Assembly: GCA_015146655.1 (NCBI GenBank)
Contig: VKHL01000213.1
Span: forward strand, 1 to 39,058
DNA: 39,058 bases
Source: Ochromonas danica
Lineage: Eukaryota > Sar > Chrysophyceae > Chromulinales > Chromulinaceae
Reading direction: 5' to 3'
Made by a program: the position numbers and the translations under genes. A model generated the notes under the pieces. That model saw only the letters and a program-made list of their open reading frames with translations. It searched no databases and had not been told where the DNA came from. This document shows, piece by piece, positions 20,955 through 31,536 of the stretch; the stretch's first letter is position 1; every line of letters starts with the position of its first letter.

Positions 20955-21612
20955 ACACGTTTGTATCGGCTCATTCCGTTTTTGCTGTGCTGTTCACATA
21001 TTTGGCTCTTCACGACCAACAACGCTCTGTGTTGTATATACTCACTCACCCTTTTGATGTCTTGTATTTGATGTTTTGTTTCTTATTCCATTGTGTGGTT
21101 CAGTTAACATCGCATATTGCCGGCAGCGAAGTTGCTGGCTGTGCTGATGAGTCTCTTGTGCGCAGTCTGAAGGCTGTGCGCCAGAATATGCTGTAGGTCT
21201 GTTCACTCCCTATTGAGTGTACAGTTGTAGTTTCTAGATATGATGATATACTGTACTGTAGTGTCTTTTCAAATTATTTTTTTCCGACCATTAAGCACAT
21301 TAATGAAAGAATGGTATATCAAGTTGTTTCGTTTGCTCTGCCTCAATATTATTATCAAAAGGAGATGGATGAATGTGGACTGCAAGACCGCCCAGTTGTT
21401 AATGCCAATTGTTGATGTCGTGTAGCTCGGGTGATGCAAGTATGGAGTGGTTGTACAAGCAGCAAGCAGGCCATGGTGCAATGGGCCTGGGACACATGGC
21501 GCCACACTATAGGCCATGTGGCGCGTGGAGGACAGAAAGTGAAACGGCTGGTGTGGTGCTGCTGCGCACAGTCTACAACGTTAGCCGTCAACAACGATCA
21601 AATCGAATTGCG
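20955..21612. other. Spacer between MYB and ankyrin genes, with a small hairpin
   Basis: It holds the MYB 3' UTR and the ankyrin-gene promoter. A perfect 8-bp stem CACATGGC/GCCATGTG (21493-21500 and 21513-21520, 12-base loop) sits about 100 bp before the chosen ankyrin start. The ankyrin frame is open upstream to 21409, but that stretch lacks the base usage of the gene body. Confidence 0.4.
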
Positions 21613-22647
21613 ATGCCTCCCAAGCCTGCCAAGCCCAGCAAGTCGAACGAGAAGAACAAGGCGCCAGTGGCTGTGGAGCAGGAAGAAGTTGTGGAAGCTC
21701 CTCCTCCAGAGCCTGTCCCTGCCCCCCCACCCCCTGTGAGCAAAAACATCGAGCGAGTGCTCATTCCCAAGCCACAAGCGAAAGTCGTCATCTCTCACCA
21801 CTCCGGGACGATTCTAGCGCAACCTGACCCAGTGGTGCAGCTGTCTGAGGAGCAGAGGCAGAAGGCGAGAGAAGCCTTCCAAAGCATCGCAGGCGAGCTG
21901 CCGGCCGTGGCGTCTGACCAACTCGTCGACCTCCTGCAGACTCTCTTCCCGCACCTGGACAAAGCCAAAGCACTTCCGAGCATAGCAGAAGTCTTCCCTA
22001 ACCCTCCTGAGCGAGTGGAGGAGGAGGTTTTCTTGGCATTCCTCGCTCGCTTTCTCGCCCCCGCCTTTGAGTTCGGACAGCATTTGCGCCTCTTCGCCTC
22101 GCGCGGATGCATCGAAGAAGTCAAGAAGTTAGCGCTCAGGCAGTGTCCAGTCGGATGCGGGGACGGAGAAGGCATGACAGCCTTCCATCACGCCTGCGAA
22201 TACGACCGCGTCGACGTGCTCGACGCTTTGCTCGACTTGCTGCGCGAAGGGCCGAACGCACAGGCTGCGCTTGAGGAGGTCTTGAACCGCGCCGATCGCT
22301 ATGGATGGACTCCTTTACACTGTGCGGCTCATCGCGGCAGCTTGCAGTGCGTGCAGAGGCTTTTGGACTGCCGCGTGCAGCTGCGCACTGCGACGGCGGA
22401 GGGAAAGACCGCCTGCCACCTCGCAGCCGCGCAGAATCACGCCAACGTTGTGTTCGCGCTCTTGAAAGTCGATCCCGAGCTGGTGCAGATGGCGGACGGC
22501 GCGGGCATGACTGTGCTGCACGAAGCTTCCTATCGCGGCCATCTGAGTCTCTTCCAAGAACTCTCAAAGCACTCCAAAGCAGATTTGGGCAAGAAAGACA
22601 GACTGGGCAGACTTCCTGCAGCCTATCTCGACATTTCTCTCGATTAA
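21613..22647 (+). CDS. Ankyrin-repeat protein with EF-hand-like N-terminal region
   Basis: 344 aa from MPPKPAKPSKSNEKNKAP. After a Lys/Pro-rich head, residues 75-150 (LSEEQRQKAREAFQSIAGEL, then VASDQLVDLLQTLFPHLDKA, then VEEEVFLAFLARF) resemble a degenerate EF-hand/calmodulin-like module without the calcium-binding Asp residues; similar modules occur in flagellar proteins. Residues 155-340 hold about five ankyrin repeats, for example GMTAFHHACEYDRVDVLDAL, GWTPLHCAAHRGSLQCVQRL, GKTACHLAAAQNHANVVFAL and GMTVLHEASYRGHLSLFQEL. The frame is open upstream to an ATG at 21409, but I prefer 21613, where the compositional bias begins. The stop is only 33 bp from the stop of the convergent helicase gene. 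Partner unknown; a scaffold role is inference. Confidence 0.8.
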   Translation: MPPKPAKPSKSNEKNKAPVAVEQEEVVEAPPPEPVPAPPPPVSKNIERVLIPKPQAKVVISHHSGTILAQPDPVVQLSEEQRQKAREAFQSIAGELPAVASDQLVDLLQTLFPHLDKAKALPSIAEVFPNPPERVEEEVFLAFLARFLAPAFEFGQHLRLFASRGCIEEVKKLALRQCPVGCGDGEGMTAFHHACEYDRVDVLDALLDLLREGPNAQAALEEVLNRADRYGWTPLHCAAHRGSLQCVQRLLDCRVQLRTATAEGKTACHLAAAQNHANVVFALLKVDPELVQMADGAGMTVLHEASYRGHLSLFQELSKHSKADLGKKDRLGRLPAAYLDISLD

Positions 22648-22680
22648 CAACAGCTACCAGGGGTAGTCATCTATCTCAAT

Positions 22681-25189
22681 CTATCTGTTGCTTCCGTACA
22701 GTTCGGAGAGCGCCAGGAGGACGTGTTCTCGTAGAGTGTTGAAGGCGATGCGGTCCTTCAGTTTGCCGTAATGCTCGCGCAGCAGATGGTTCAACTCAAT
22801 GCAAACAGCTACCCGTTCCTCCTCCTCCTCCTGCTCGTCTGGAAGCTCTTCATCGCTTTGGTCTGCTTTCTCAACACTTCGTGTGGGGTAGAGGAAGAGC
22901 AAAGGAGAAGGCAGCGCCATGAGGACGCGACAGATGCAGAGCGCTAGCGCTTCTCGTTTGGCGGCCGCGAATCCCTCGAGCCACGCGGTCTCTTTGCTGA
23001 GGCCAACCAGCGCGGCGGCGAAGTGACCGCACAGCCGCAGCAACTGGCGGTCTTGAGACAACCTCCGCACAAAGCCTCGCACCTCCTCACGGATGCCTTC
23101 CGCAGAGGAGAAGAGCGGAGGGCAGCTGGCGTACTGCTCTGCCAGGCGGTGGAGAGCTAATCCATCGCATGGCGGAGGAGGAGGAGGAGGAGGAGGAGAG
23201 GATTGATCGCCGTCGCGGTCGAGAAGGACTTGCACGAAGTGCTGGATGTCGATGGTAGTAACCTCAGGCCCACCGCTTGGCTTCTCTCTTCGCTGCAAAG
23301 TGTGCACAGTGTGCGCCAAGCGGTACATTTCCTCCACGCGGTTGGCCTCGCGATCCAAAAGGCTCTGCAGCTGCCGCCCAACTCGCCGCGCGGTGTCGAG
23401 CAGCCACTGTTCGTAGGATTGAAGAGACAGGCTGTGAGATGAAGAAGAGGGTAGCAGTACGGAGTAGACGAGGGCGGGGCTGTGCAGGCGGTAGGCCAAG
23501 ACTCCGCGCTGCTGCAGAGCGAAGAGCAACGGCCCGACCTCGTCTCGACTGATCGCGCACAGCCTCGCCAGTTCACAGCGACTAGTTCGGAAGCTCTGAC
23601 AGGTTTGGTAGGCGTTGGATGAGTCAGACAAGAGACTGCGCGGCCCTCCTCCTCCTCCTCCACACGCTTTCCCTCCACTTGTAGACTGCGATTCCTCCTG
23701 CTGTAAATAAAGACGAACTAACACAGCCAATAGTTCATCCGCTCGATTCTTTCTCTGTGCAGCAGCAGCTTTGTCGCGCAATTGCTGAATGGGTAGGCGC
23801 CAGCGCACAGTGACGGCCTCGAGCTCCCGCAGCGCCTCCACCTCCACCTCCTCGCGCAGCAGACAAGCCACCGTCTCCACCAGCGCTGGGCTGGCATCAT
23901 ACCGACGAAGTGCCTCGTCCAATACCAACGCGTGTGTCAGCGAGGAAGTGGAGGAGGAGGAGGAGGAGGAGCAGGAGGAGGAGGAGGAGGAGGGTCGTGT
24001 GTCTGGAGGTAGTAGCGCTCGCAAGAGACCGAGCAGCTGCAGAGTGGAGACAGAGACTTTGTAGGCGAGATTGAACTGCTGCTGCCCGTCTCGTTGGCTG
24101 AAGAAGCAGATAGCTCTCGCCCTCGTCGTGTGCTTGTCTCTGCCAGCGCGGCCAATCTCTTGCAGAAACGCTTCGAGCGACCGCGGCAGCGCCCAGTGCA
24201 CCACTTGGTGGACGTCAGCTTTGTCCACACCCATACCGAAGGCCACGGTGGCGATGATGCACTGATAAGGGGAGGAGGAGGAGGAGGTGGTGGTGGAGGA
24301 GGAGGAGGTGAAGCGTCGCTGGGCTCTCTCTCGCTCTCTGCCGGCCAGTCCCGCGTGATAGACTAGCACTCCTCGCAGACCGCGGAAGCGAGAGAGGTAC
24401 TCATGGACGAGGTCGCAGTCACGCCGCCGAGAGACATAGACGATCGAATTGCACTGCAGGCTCACGTCTTGCTGCTTAGAAGCAGAAGACCGAGGAGGAG
24501 GAGGAGGAGCAGCAGCAGGAGGAGGAGGAGTTAGGAAGGACTCTGTGAGCACATCGAAGAGTCTCCTGCGCGGATCTCCTCCTCCTCCTCCATCGTCAGC
24601 GTTAGCCTCCCAAACACCTCCTGCTCCTGCTCCTCCTCCTCCTGCAGCATCTGCAATGAGCTCGCAGCGGATGGAGATGTTCTCTCGCGGGCTGCGGTCC
24701 CACAGCCTGTCGGAGGGGTAGGCGATGCCCAGCGCCTCGCAGACGTCCCGCTGCACGGACTGCCCCGCCGTGGCGGTGAGCGCCAAGACTGTCGCGCCAC
24801 AGAGAGCTACCTCTTCTCTCAGCACCTGTCGCAGGAGGAGGTAGGCGGGGCGGAAGAGATGCGACCACTGCGACAGACAGTGCGCCTCGTCGATGCACAC
24901 GAGAGAGACGGCAGAGCGACCGAGGCGGCGCAGGAGGAGGAGGAACGGCCGAGAGACGAAACGCTCGGGCGACAAGAAGACTACCTTCACTCCTCCTCCT
25001 CCTCCTCCCTCTCCTCCTCCTCCTGCGGCCATCACCTGCTGAGCCAGGCGGAGCGTCTGCAGGGCCCCAAGCGAGCTGTCCAGCACGAGATGCGGTAGAT
25101 CGCAGGGCAGGCGGCTGGCCTGGTCTTGTTGCAGCGCTAGCAGCGGAGTGAGCACCAGAGTGAGGCCAGGTAGCAGTGCGGCGGAGGTT

Positions 25190-25221
<32 letters not shown>

Positions 25222-26722
25222 TAACACGGCGAGAGTTGATCTTCGCTGCAGCACGACTCGCTCGATGACTTCCCTCTGCATTGCCTTGAGGCCAGAGAAG
25301 CCGAAGAACCACTTGACAACTTCGCTAACCTCTCGACTACCACTTGATGAGACACACTCCTCCTCCTCCTCCTCCTGCAGCAGTTCTTCATCATCTTCTT
25401 GGTCGCTGTTGATCGACTGCGAGTCATCGCCACTTCCTTCGCTGCTGTCTGAGAGGAAGATCTCCTCCTCCTCCTCCTTCAGCTCCAGCTGCTGGTCGTC
25501 TTTGTTGTTATTGTTAGCATCAATATTGGTATTTGGTTGCTGTGAAGGGGTAGCGCGAGGGTCGCGGCTTTCCTCTTCGCTCTCGCTGTCAGAGAGGTAG
25601 ATAACCTCCTCCTCCTCCTCCTCCTCCTTGCTCCTCGCCAATGGAGAGTGGGAAACGTTTGGAGCACCAGCCATGACAGTGGTAACTAGAGGAGGAGGAG
25701 GAGGAGGAGGAGGAGCAGGAGGAGGAGGGGGGCGGTACCTCGAGGCGGTCTGTGCGATCCACCAGCGCGCCTCTTCCAACAGGATAGCCTCGAGGGTAGC
25801 GCGACTGCCACACACTCGCAGCCGCTGCCCCGAGCCTTCCACGCCATTTGCTTGACGTCGTCTACGGAAGGCCAGCGCCTCTCGCACGAGTCCTTCCTTA
25901 GCCAGCACGGCTAGGCGCTGGCCGTAACTCTGCCAGGCGAAGGCCTCCACGGCAGAGACTGACGAGCTGCTCTCCTCCGCCACGCCGTCCAGCAGGGCGG
26001 GATTGTCCTGTAGGCAAAGCAGAATAGAAGCGGTCAGCGGGGACTAGCAGGAGGAGGAGGAGGAGGGGGTAGTGGTGTAGGAGGAGGAGGATGTAGTGGT
26101 GGTGGTGGAGGAGGAGGAGGAGGGGTAGTACCTCAGCCCACAGGAAGAATCCGCAGCGTTGGTCGGCGGGAAAGGCGCAGCCGTAGAATCTCCTCCCCGG
26201 CCAGCGACTGCCTGCCTTGCGCACCACAAACAGTCTGGCGGGCAGGCCGTGGCCGGGGCAGCGCGGCGCTTCTCTCTCGAGGCGATCCACGAGGGCGTGA
26301 CTAGCTCGACGACTCCACGCACAGTCTAGCAGCAGAGAGGCGGCGCTGAGGGAGGCGGGGGAGAAGCAGGAGGAGGAGGAGGAGCGCTGCGAGAGGTCCA
26401 GGCCGCGAATCGCTCGCTGAGGAAGTCGAGGCGCTGAGGCTGAGGGAGCAGGAGCAGGAGGAGGAGGAGGAGGAGGAGGAGGAGGGCGTGACGTCAAGTG
26501 ATCCAAGGAGAGGGCCAGAGGGTCGAGGCCCCAGCCAGAGAGCCCCGCAGCCTGGTGGCCCCCCTCCTCCTCCTCCTGCCCCTTCTGCTGGGGGTAGCGA
26601 TAGCTGGAGGAGGAGGAGGAGGAGGAGGCCTTGCTGTGCTTGTGAGAGGTCTTCTTGTACTTGACCGCGCCACCTCTTCGCTTGAGATTTCTCTTCACGA
26701 AGTTGTCGCTATTCCCATTCAT
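22681..26722 (-). CDS. RecQ-family DNA helicase with N-terminal GRF zinc finger
   Basis: Two exons: 26722-26132 and 26007-22681, intron 26008-26131 (124 bp), 1305 aa. The N-terminus has a GRF-type finger (C155, H158, C182, C190; RWPGRRFYGCAF and CGFFLWAE), seen in TOP3A, NEIL3 and APE2, where it binds single-stranded DNA. An acidic linker carries VIYLSDSESEEE and EIFLSDSSEGSGDD. The helicase core from about 425 has Walker A LPTGAGKSLCYQ (K465), DEAHCLSQW (570-573), ALTATAG, VYHAGLAGRERERAQRRF, ATVAFGMGVDKADV and EIGRAGRD, closest in wording to RecQ4-type enzymes. No cysteine-rich RQC zinc domain or HRDC was recognised. Poly-Glu, poly-Pro and poly-Gly runs interrupt the core where GGA/TCC triplets expanded. 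Confidence 0.87.
22804..26640. repeat. Dispersed GGA/TCC triplet tracts
   Basis: More than a dozen uninterrupted (GGA)n or (TCC)n runs lie in this interval, for example near 23167-23200, 23950-23995, 24270-24310, 24985-25025, 25690-25725, 26050-26125, 26455-26487 and 26605-26628. They occur in exons in different frames (Glu, Pro/Ser, Gly runs) and in the intron. Similar shorter tracts occur at 11465-11500, 13930-13955 and 19390-19410. Confidence 0.9.
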
Positions 26723-27438
26723 TCATTCACTCACACACTGTTAGACTGTCAGACTGTGAAGAAGTCCTCGGAAGTCATTCAAACTGAAAAGTCAACTATT
26801 GGTACGATGCGTGAGACCACTAACTGCTGCTGTACTGTACTGTATGGTGGTCTATGCGTTATGGTACAGGTACTGTAGTGTAGATTGGGATAGACTAGAC
26901 TACTGATAGCTAGTATACAAACCAACTAGGGACTGCAGAAGACTGGTAGATTATCTGGTGGTATACTAGCCTTGACCTATCTGATTACACTCCAAGTCTA
27001 CTATAGACTAGCTACAGAGCTACAGCCACATAGCTACTGTACACTATACACTGTACACTGTACAGCTACAGTAGCTATGCTAGTCTACAGTATTATCTGT
27101 TGAATAGCAGAGGTTACAGAGCACAGACTCTCTTAACAGTAATTACACTACATGATGCTAATAATGTATGATGCAACGACCAAAGTGAGGTCATACACAC
27201 ACACACACAGAGAAAGAGAGAAAGAGAGAGAAGCATTTTTGAGAGAGACCGCTTGACACAGTGTGCGATTTGAGTGCGACAAAACGGCATAAACCTTGGA
27301 ATACCTCTTTAATATGATATGATAACCTAACCAATAAATAACTAACTAAACAGACGAGGGCAATCTAGCGCAGGCTGTTGTACAATATGATGGAATGGGA
27401 TAGGATAGGATGGAATGGGATGGATTGAGAGGTTCTTC
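26723..27438. other. Intergenic spacer with simple repeats
   Basis: It lies between the helicase gene start and the 3' end of MFSD1-like B. It contains repeated ACTGTAC/CTACAGTAGC motifs (about 26990-27095), an (AC)n followed by (GA)n microsatellite (about 27195-27235), and GGATAGGATGGAATGGGAT repeats (27390-27425). No gene was recognised. Confidence 0.6.
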
Positions 27439-30005
27439 TTATTTGGGGGCGGGGTCTGACGAGTCCTCCTCGATCGTGAGGATGGCTGACTGAGACAAAG
27501 CGGGTGGACGAGAGTAGGTCCTGTTCCTCGAGCTACCGCTACCCCCTGCAAATCTGCTACCAGCACGAGCTCGAGAGCCGGTCCTGGATCTAGACCTCGA
27601 CCTCGATCTCGACCTCAACGACTGGCCCTCTTCGTCCAGCATGGACATGGTCGAGCGATAGCCTCCACCACGATAAAGTTCGCCATGCACAGTGAAGGAT
27701 AAGCCGCGAGGACGGTAGGAGCTGTTAGCACCACTGCTTGAGCGACGAGCACGAGTAGAGCCGCTGGTGAAGACCTTCTGCGAGGTGTAGCCTTCGCTGT
27801 CTTCCTCCTCGCCACCCCCTGGGCCAACATCAGCCCTGTCTTCCACTCTTTCCTCGAAGTAGGCACCCTCTCCCACGAAATACCCTTCTTTAAGAGAGAT
27901 GCCCACCTGAAAGACATCGTCCTCCTCCCCCGCTGCCTTTGACGCGCTATTGCCAACCTCTCCCTCTCCAATGAGGTCGCTGATGGTGCGGCGCTTGTTC
28001 ACGAGGTCCATGTCACAATGGAAGCTGACCTTCTTGTTGCTTTTCCCTTCATTTGCATTAGACATCTGCAGGTTCTGAGCGCTGAGGTCGGCAAGTGCCA
28101 CTTTCTTGGATGACGCCTGCTTCTCTTCGTGAAGGTCACCATCCTCCTCCTCCTCCTCCTCGTCGGGAACAAAGGCGGCCAGGTTGAGAATGCTCTCTCC
28201 GAAGAAGAAGTCGTAATAATTCACGTAGACACCCACTCCCACCCCCACGCCTGCAAGGACGATGAAGAGCAGCTCGACGTTGGGAATGTACTTGTCGTCG
28301 GAGTCCGCGTAGATGGCGGCCACGATGAGCGGCACGATCGTGCAGGAGAGGTTCTGCATGGCTGTGAGGATACCAAAGCCCAAACCAGTGAGTCGATCCT
28401 CAACCACAAGTGGAATAGCTGGCCAAATGACAGCGGCGAAGAGCGTATAGGACAGACCCTGCAGCACCAGAGGCAAGATGACTGCCACGTCACTGTATCC
28501 CAGCAGACAGTGTGTGATGATCAACAAGACAGGAGCGATAAAGAGCAAGATGGCGCGCAACCCAAAGTGATCGATGAAAGACCCCATGAAGGGGCTGACG
28601 GCGGCGGTGATGATGTAGGGGATGGACATGGAAACACTGGCGCGAGACTCTCCGCGATCCTGGCGGTCACAGTACTCCTTCAGACAGCCGTCGCTCCAAG
28701 AGTCCTCCGTGCAATCAATGTCCGAGGAATCAAGGGGGTTATAGGTATCACCGTCAACCGTGACATTGTGCGGAATAGGCGGTTGGTACCATCGACTGGA
28801 GGGGCAGTTGACGGGAGGGTTGAGGTCGCTCTGGCATTGGTGGGGATTTTGGAGGCGACAGGAGTCGGACGGCTCAATGAAGTAGTCTCTCTCCAGGAGG
28901 AGCGAGGAGGAAATAGAATTGAAGGGAATGAGGCAGCCGTAGACCACCGTGCAGGCCAAGACCAGCAGCCAGAAGACCTTCGGCAGATGGATGAGATCTG
29001 CCAAGGTCGCGGGAGCATCTTCTTCCTCATCCTCGTCTACTTCCTCTACCTCCTGCTTGGGTTTCTCCATTTTCTTCGACCTAGCAGATGATCCTGTGTT
29101 AGCCTCCAGAGCTCCCCCTCCTTGGTCTTCCTCAGCGACAGGCTTGAGCGAAAGGGAAGGGCTGGTGGTCGTTGTGGGGGTCACAGCCTCAATGTCCAAC
29201 TGCTTTGGTTGCAAAGGTGTTTGCTCGTGCGAGTCAACATGGTGGCCTTCGAGCGATTGCGTAGCGCGGGCGATAAATCTGTCTGCAGAGAGGTCGATGG
29301 TGACGGCCACAGTCATGCACGCCATGCTCACCCCACAGATAATCAAACCGAACCAGACGGCGAACGCAATGCCCACGCTATCAGTCAGTCCGGAGGTGAC
29401 CACATTGTTTATGACAGTTCCTAGCTTGCAGAGCGCGAAAGAGACACCGAAGGCAAGCGCGAGTTCTCCGCCACGGAACCAATCGGACAGCAGGGCAGAC
29501 TGCCCCACACTGAAGGACTCGCCACCCAGGCCAAAGACAAAGCGTCCAAGAAACATGACTGACCAGCTCTTTGTTTGGACGCCAAGCGCAAAGATGAGCT
29601 GTCCCAGGCAGACGAAGGAGCAGAAGATCACCAGACAGACACGCACCCCCACTCTGTCCACGAAGTAGCCGCCCACGAAGGGAAGCACTACCTGAAGCAA
29701 CAAACAACGGAGACGAGAGGTGAGAATGGACACAGGAGAGCGCAGGTGGCCAGAAGGAGTACATTAGGCGCTGCATAGAGCGTGTACAGCAGATTGAATT
29801 GGAACTCGAAGTTACTTGGCCGACCAAAGTACTCATTGAGCTGAGGCTTGATGGCCGAGGGGATGTCGTATGCATAATAGGAGCAGAAGATCATGAGGCT
29901 GCCAGCGCAGAGCACCACCCAGCGCAGCAGAAAGTGCGGCTTGGACAGAGCCTCTTGCTCCTCCTCCTTCTTCTTCTTTAAGGCCCCTTCCTCTTGCTGA
30001 GGCAT
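27439..30005 (-). CDS. MFSD1-like major facilitator transporter, paralogue B
   Basis: Two exons: 30005-29763 and 29691-27439, intron 29692-29762 (71 bp), 831 aa. It shares with paralogue A the FEFQFNLLYTLYAAPNVVLP stretch, GGYFVDRVGVR, GRFVFGLGGESFSVGQSALL, the lumenal SSSLLLERDYF loop with its Cys series (CRLQNPHQCQSDLNPPVNC) and NVTVDGD site, and the late SIPYIITAAVSPFMG segment. The first intron falls at the same codon (after YAAPN), but the second intron of A is absent. The central cytosolic loop is longer and acidic. The tail has RGLSFTVHGELYRGGGYR, then an Arg/Ser repeat (LRSRSRSRSRSRTGSRARAG). Substrate unknown; probably an endolysosomal membrane transporter. Confidence 0.85.
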
Positions 30006-30524
30006 GTCTGGAAACCAAGTGAAAGGGAGAACTGAGTGAGAAAGAGAGGTGAAGCTTCTTTCCTAGCAGTCTGCTTGTAGTCGGGACCAGTCAGAGCCTT
30101 CTCCTTCTTCAATGTCCCCCCAGCAGTCTCAGCCCAGCAGCACAGCCAGCAGACACACACACACACACACAGTGCACACCATACAGCACACTGCAAACAG
30201 CAGCAGTGGACAAGTGCAACTCGTTTGTTAACTACCACACTGGTCAATCTTCATCATTCATTCAAGTTCTTGATATATCGTGTGTATATATCTTATAGTT
30301 AATGGATGACCTATATATGATATGATAAGAACGAATGGTGAAAATGTACACAAAAGTTGATTGTGTAGAGTTTGTAATCCTACGCAATAACAATAGTGGC
30401 TGGGTTGGTCTCACTTTTGATGTGATTGATGACAACATCAAACCAATCGCCATTGAGACCAAACAGTCGATCAGTTAGCAAGCTATTTAACTTTTGGACT
30501 AGGATTTTGTAGCAGTACAGGGGA
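30006..30524. other. Divergent spacer between MFSD1-like B and LFG genes
   Basis: 519 bp containing the promoters of both flanking genes. An (AC)n tract lies at about 30152-30170, and an AT-rich stretch with TATATATGATATG near 30312. No RNA gene or other coding signal was seen. Confidence 0.5.
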
Positions 30525-31463
30525 ATGAGTGCAGCCAGCCCACTGTCCATCCTATTCCTTCTAATTCCCGTCTTGCTCTGTTGGTGCACCACAGCAGCTG
30601 CCCAAAAGCCCGCCCTCCCCTTGCCTCATGGAAGTGTTCTCTATCCAAGAGAGAAGGTTTTGGAGGTGTTAGCAGTTCATCGTGGTCCAGTTCGCACAAG
30701 TTTCTCTGGCCCTTTCCAGTCCAGCACCGCGCAGCCCTCCACAAAGTATGAGAAGCGTTCCATGCACGACTTCCTCACCCGCGACTCTCGCATTGGCTTT
30801 ATAAGGAAAGTCTACGCTATCTTTAGTGGCCAATTGGCCACCACGGCAGCAATCGTCTATTTCATCATGAGGCATGAGTCTGTCGCGCACTACCTCTTGC
30901 GCCATTACGATGTGGTGGGAACTGTCTCGGCCTTAGGCTCGTTAGGAATCATCACATCTTTGATATCATCACCGCGACTAAGATATGAGAAGCCCTGGAA
31001 CTTTCTTCTGCTAGCTTCTTATACCATGTTCCAGGCCATTACCATCGGCGCCTTGGCCAGTCTGGTGGATCCCACAGTGATCTACCTGACCACCTTGCAT
31101 TCGCTGGCTGTATTGGGGGGAATATTGCTCTATTCATTGCAACCAAAGCCTCAGTTCGATCTCACTACTCTAGGCTCTGGGTTGTTGGCCATTCTGCTGG
31201 CAGCCCTCACAGGATCCGTCCTCGCCCATTTCTTCCATTTCCCTCTGCAGGAGACTCTTCTTTCGGGGATACTGGCCGTAGTGTTTGCCTGCTATATCAC
31301 CATCGATTGCCAGATGATTATTGGCGGTCGGCACGTATCGCGGCAATACTCTCCCAAGGAGTACATCCTCGCAGCCCTCAACCTCTACCAGGACGTCATC
31401 TCTCTCTTCTTAGAGATCCTCAAGATATCCTTGAGAAAGAAGAAAGAAGAAACACATGACTAA
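30525..31463 (+). CDS. BAX inhibitor-1 / lifeguard (TMBIM) family protein
   Basis: A 312-aa intronless frame. After about 95 residues comes the family core: GFIRKVYAIFSGQLATTAAI, then seven membrane segments, with RYEKPWN, GALASLVDPTVIYL, LTTLGSGLLAILLAALTGS, and the signature DCQMIIGGRHVSRQYSPKEY followed by ILAALNLYQDVISLFLEIL. The Asp pair used for pH-dependent calcium leak in the family (here in the IDCQM and YQD segments) is present. Members reside in ER, Golgi or plasma membrane and affect calcium and stress responses. Unusually the protein begins with what looks like a cleavable signal peptide (MSAASPLSILFLLIPVLLCW, then CTTAAAQK), absent from most relatives. Confidence 0.88.
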   Translation: MSAASPLSILFLLIPVLLCWCTTAAAQKPALPLPHGSVLYPREKVLEVLAVHRGPVRTSFSGPFQSSTAQPSTKYEKRSMHDFLTRDSRIGFIRKVYAIFSGQLATTAAIVYFIMRHESVAHYLLRHYDVVGTVSALGSLGIITSLISSPRLRYEKPWNFLLLASYTMFQAITIGALASLVDPTVIYLTTLHSLAVLGGILLYSLQPKPQFDLTTLGSGLLAILLAALTGSVLAHFFHFPLQETLLSGILAVVFACYITIDCQMIIGGRHVSRQYSPKEYILAALNLYQDVISLFLEILKISLRKKKEETHD

Positions 31464-31536
31464 ACTATCCCACAGAGTCTAAGTCTGCTTCTCAGTCACA
31501 TAATTTAAATAACTAATTTCTCTGATGCACCAAGTC

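Noticed and set aside
21409-21612. N-terminal extension of the ankyrin protein from the upstream ATG
   Set aside because: The 68 extra codons lack similarity and the base usage of the gene body, and contain a small hairpin; a 5' UTR/promoter is more likely.
25686-25738. Candidate intron in the helicase exon (GTACCG...CTCTAG with a pyrimidine tract)
   Set aside because: It is 53 bp, not a multiple of three; removing it shifts into a frame that soon stops, while reading through keeps the helicase frame. It is treated as a Pro-rich coding tract.
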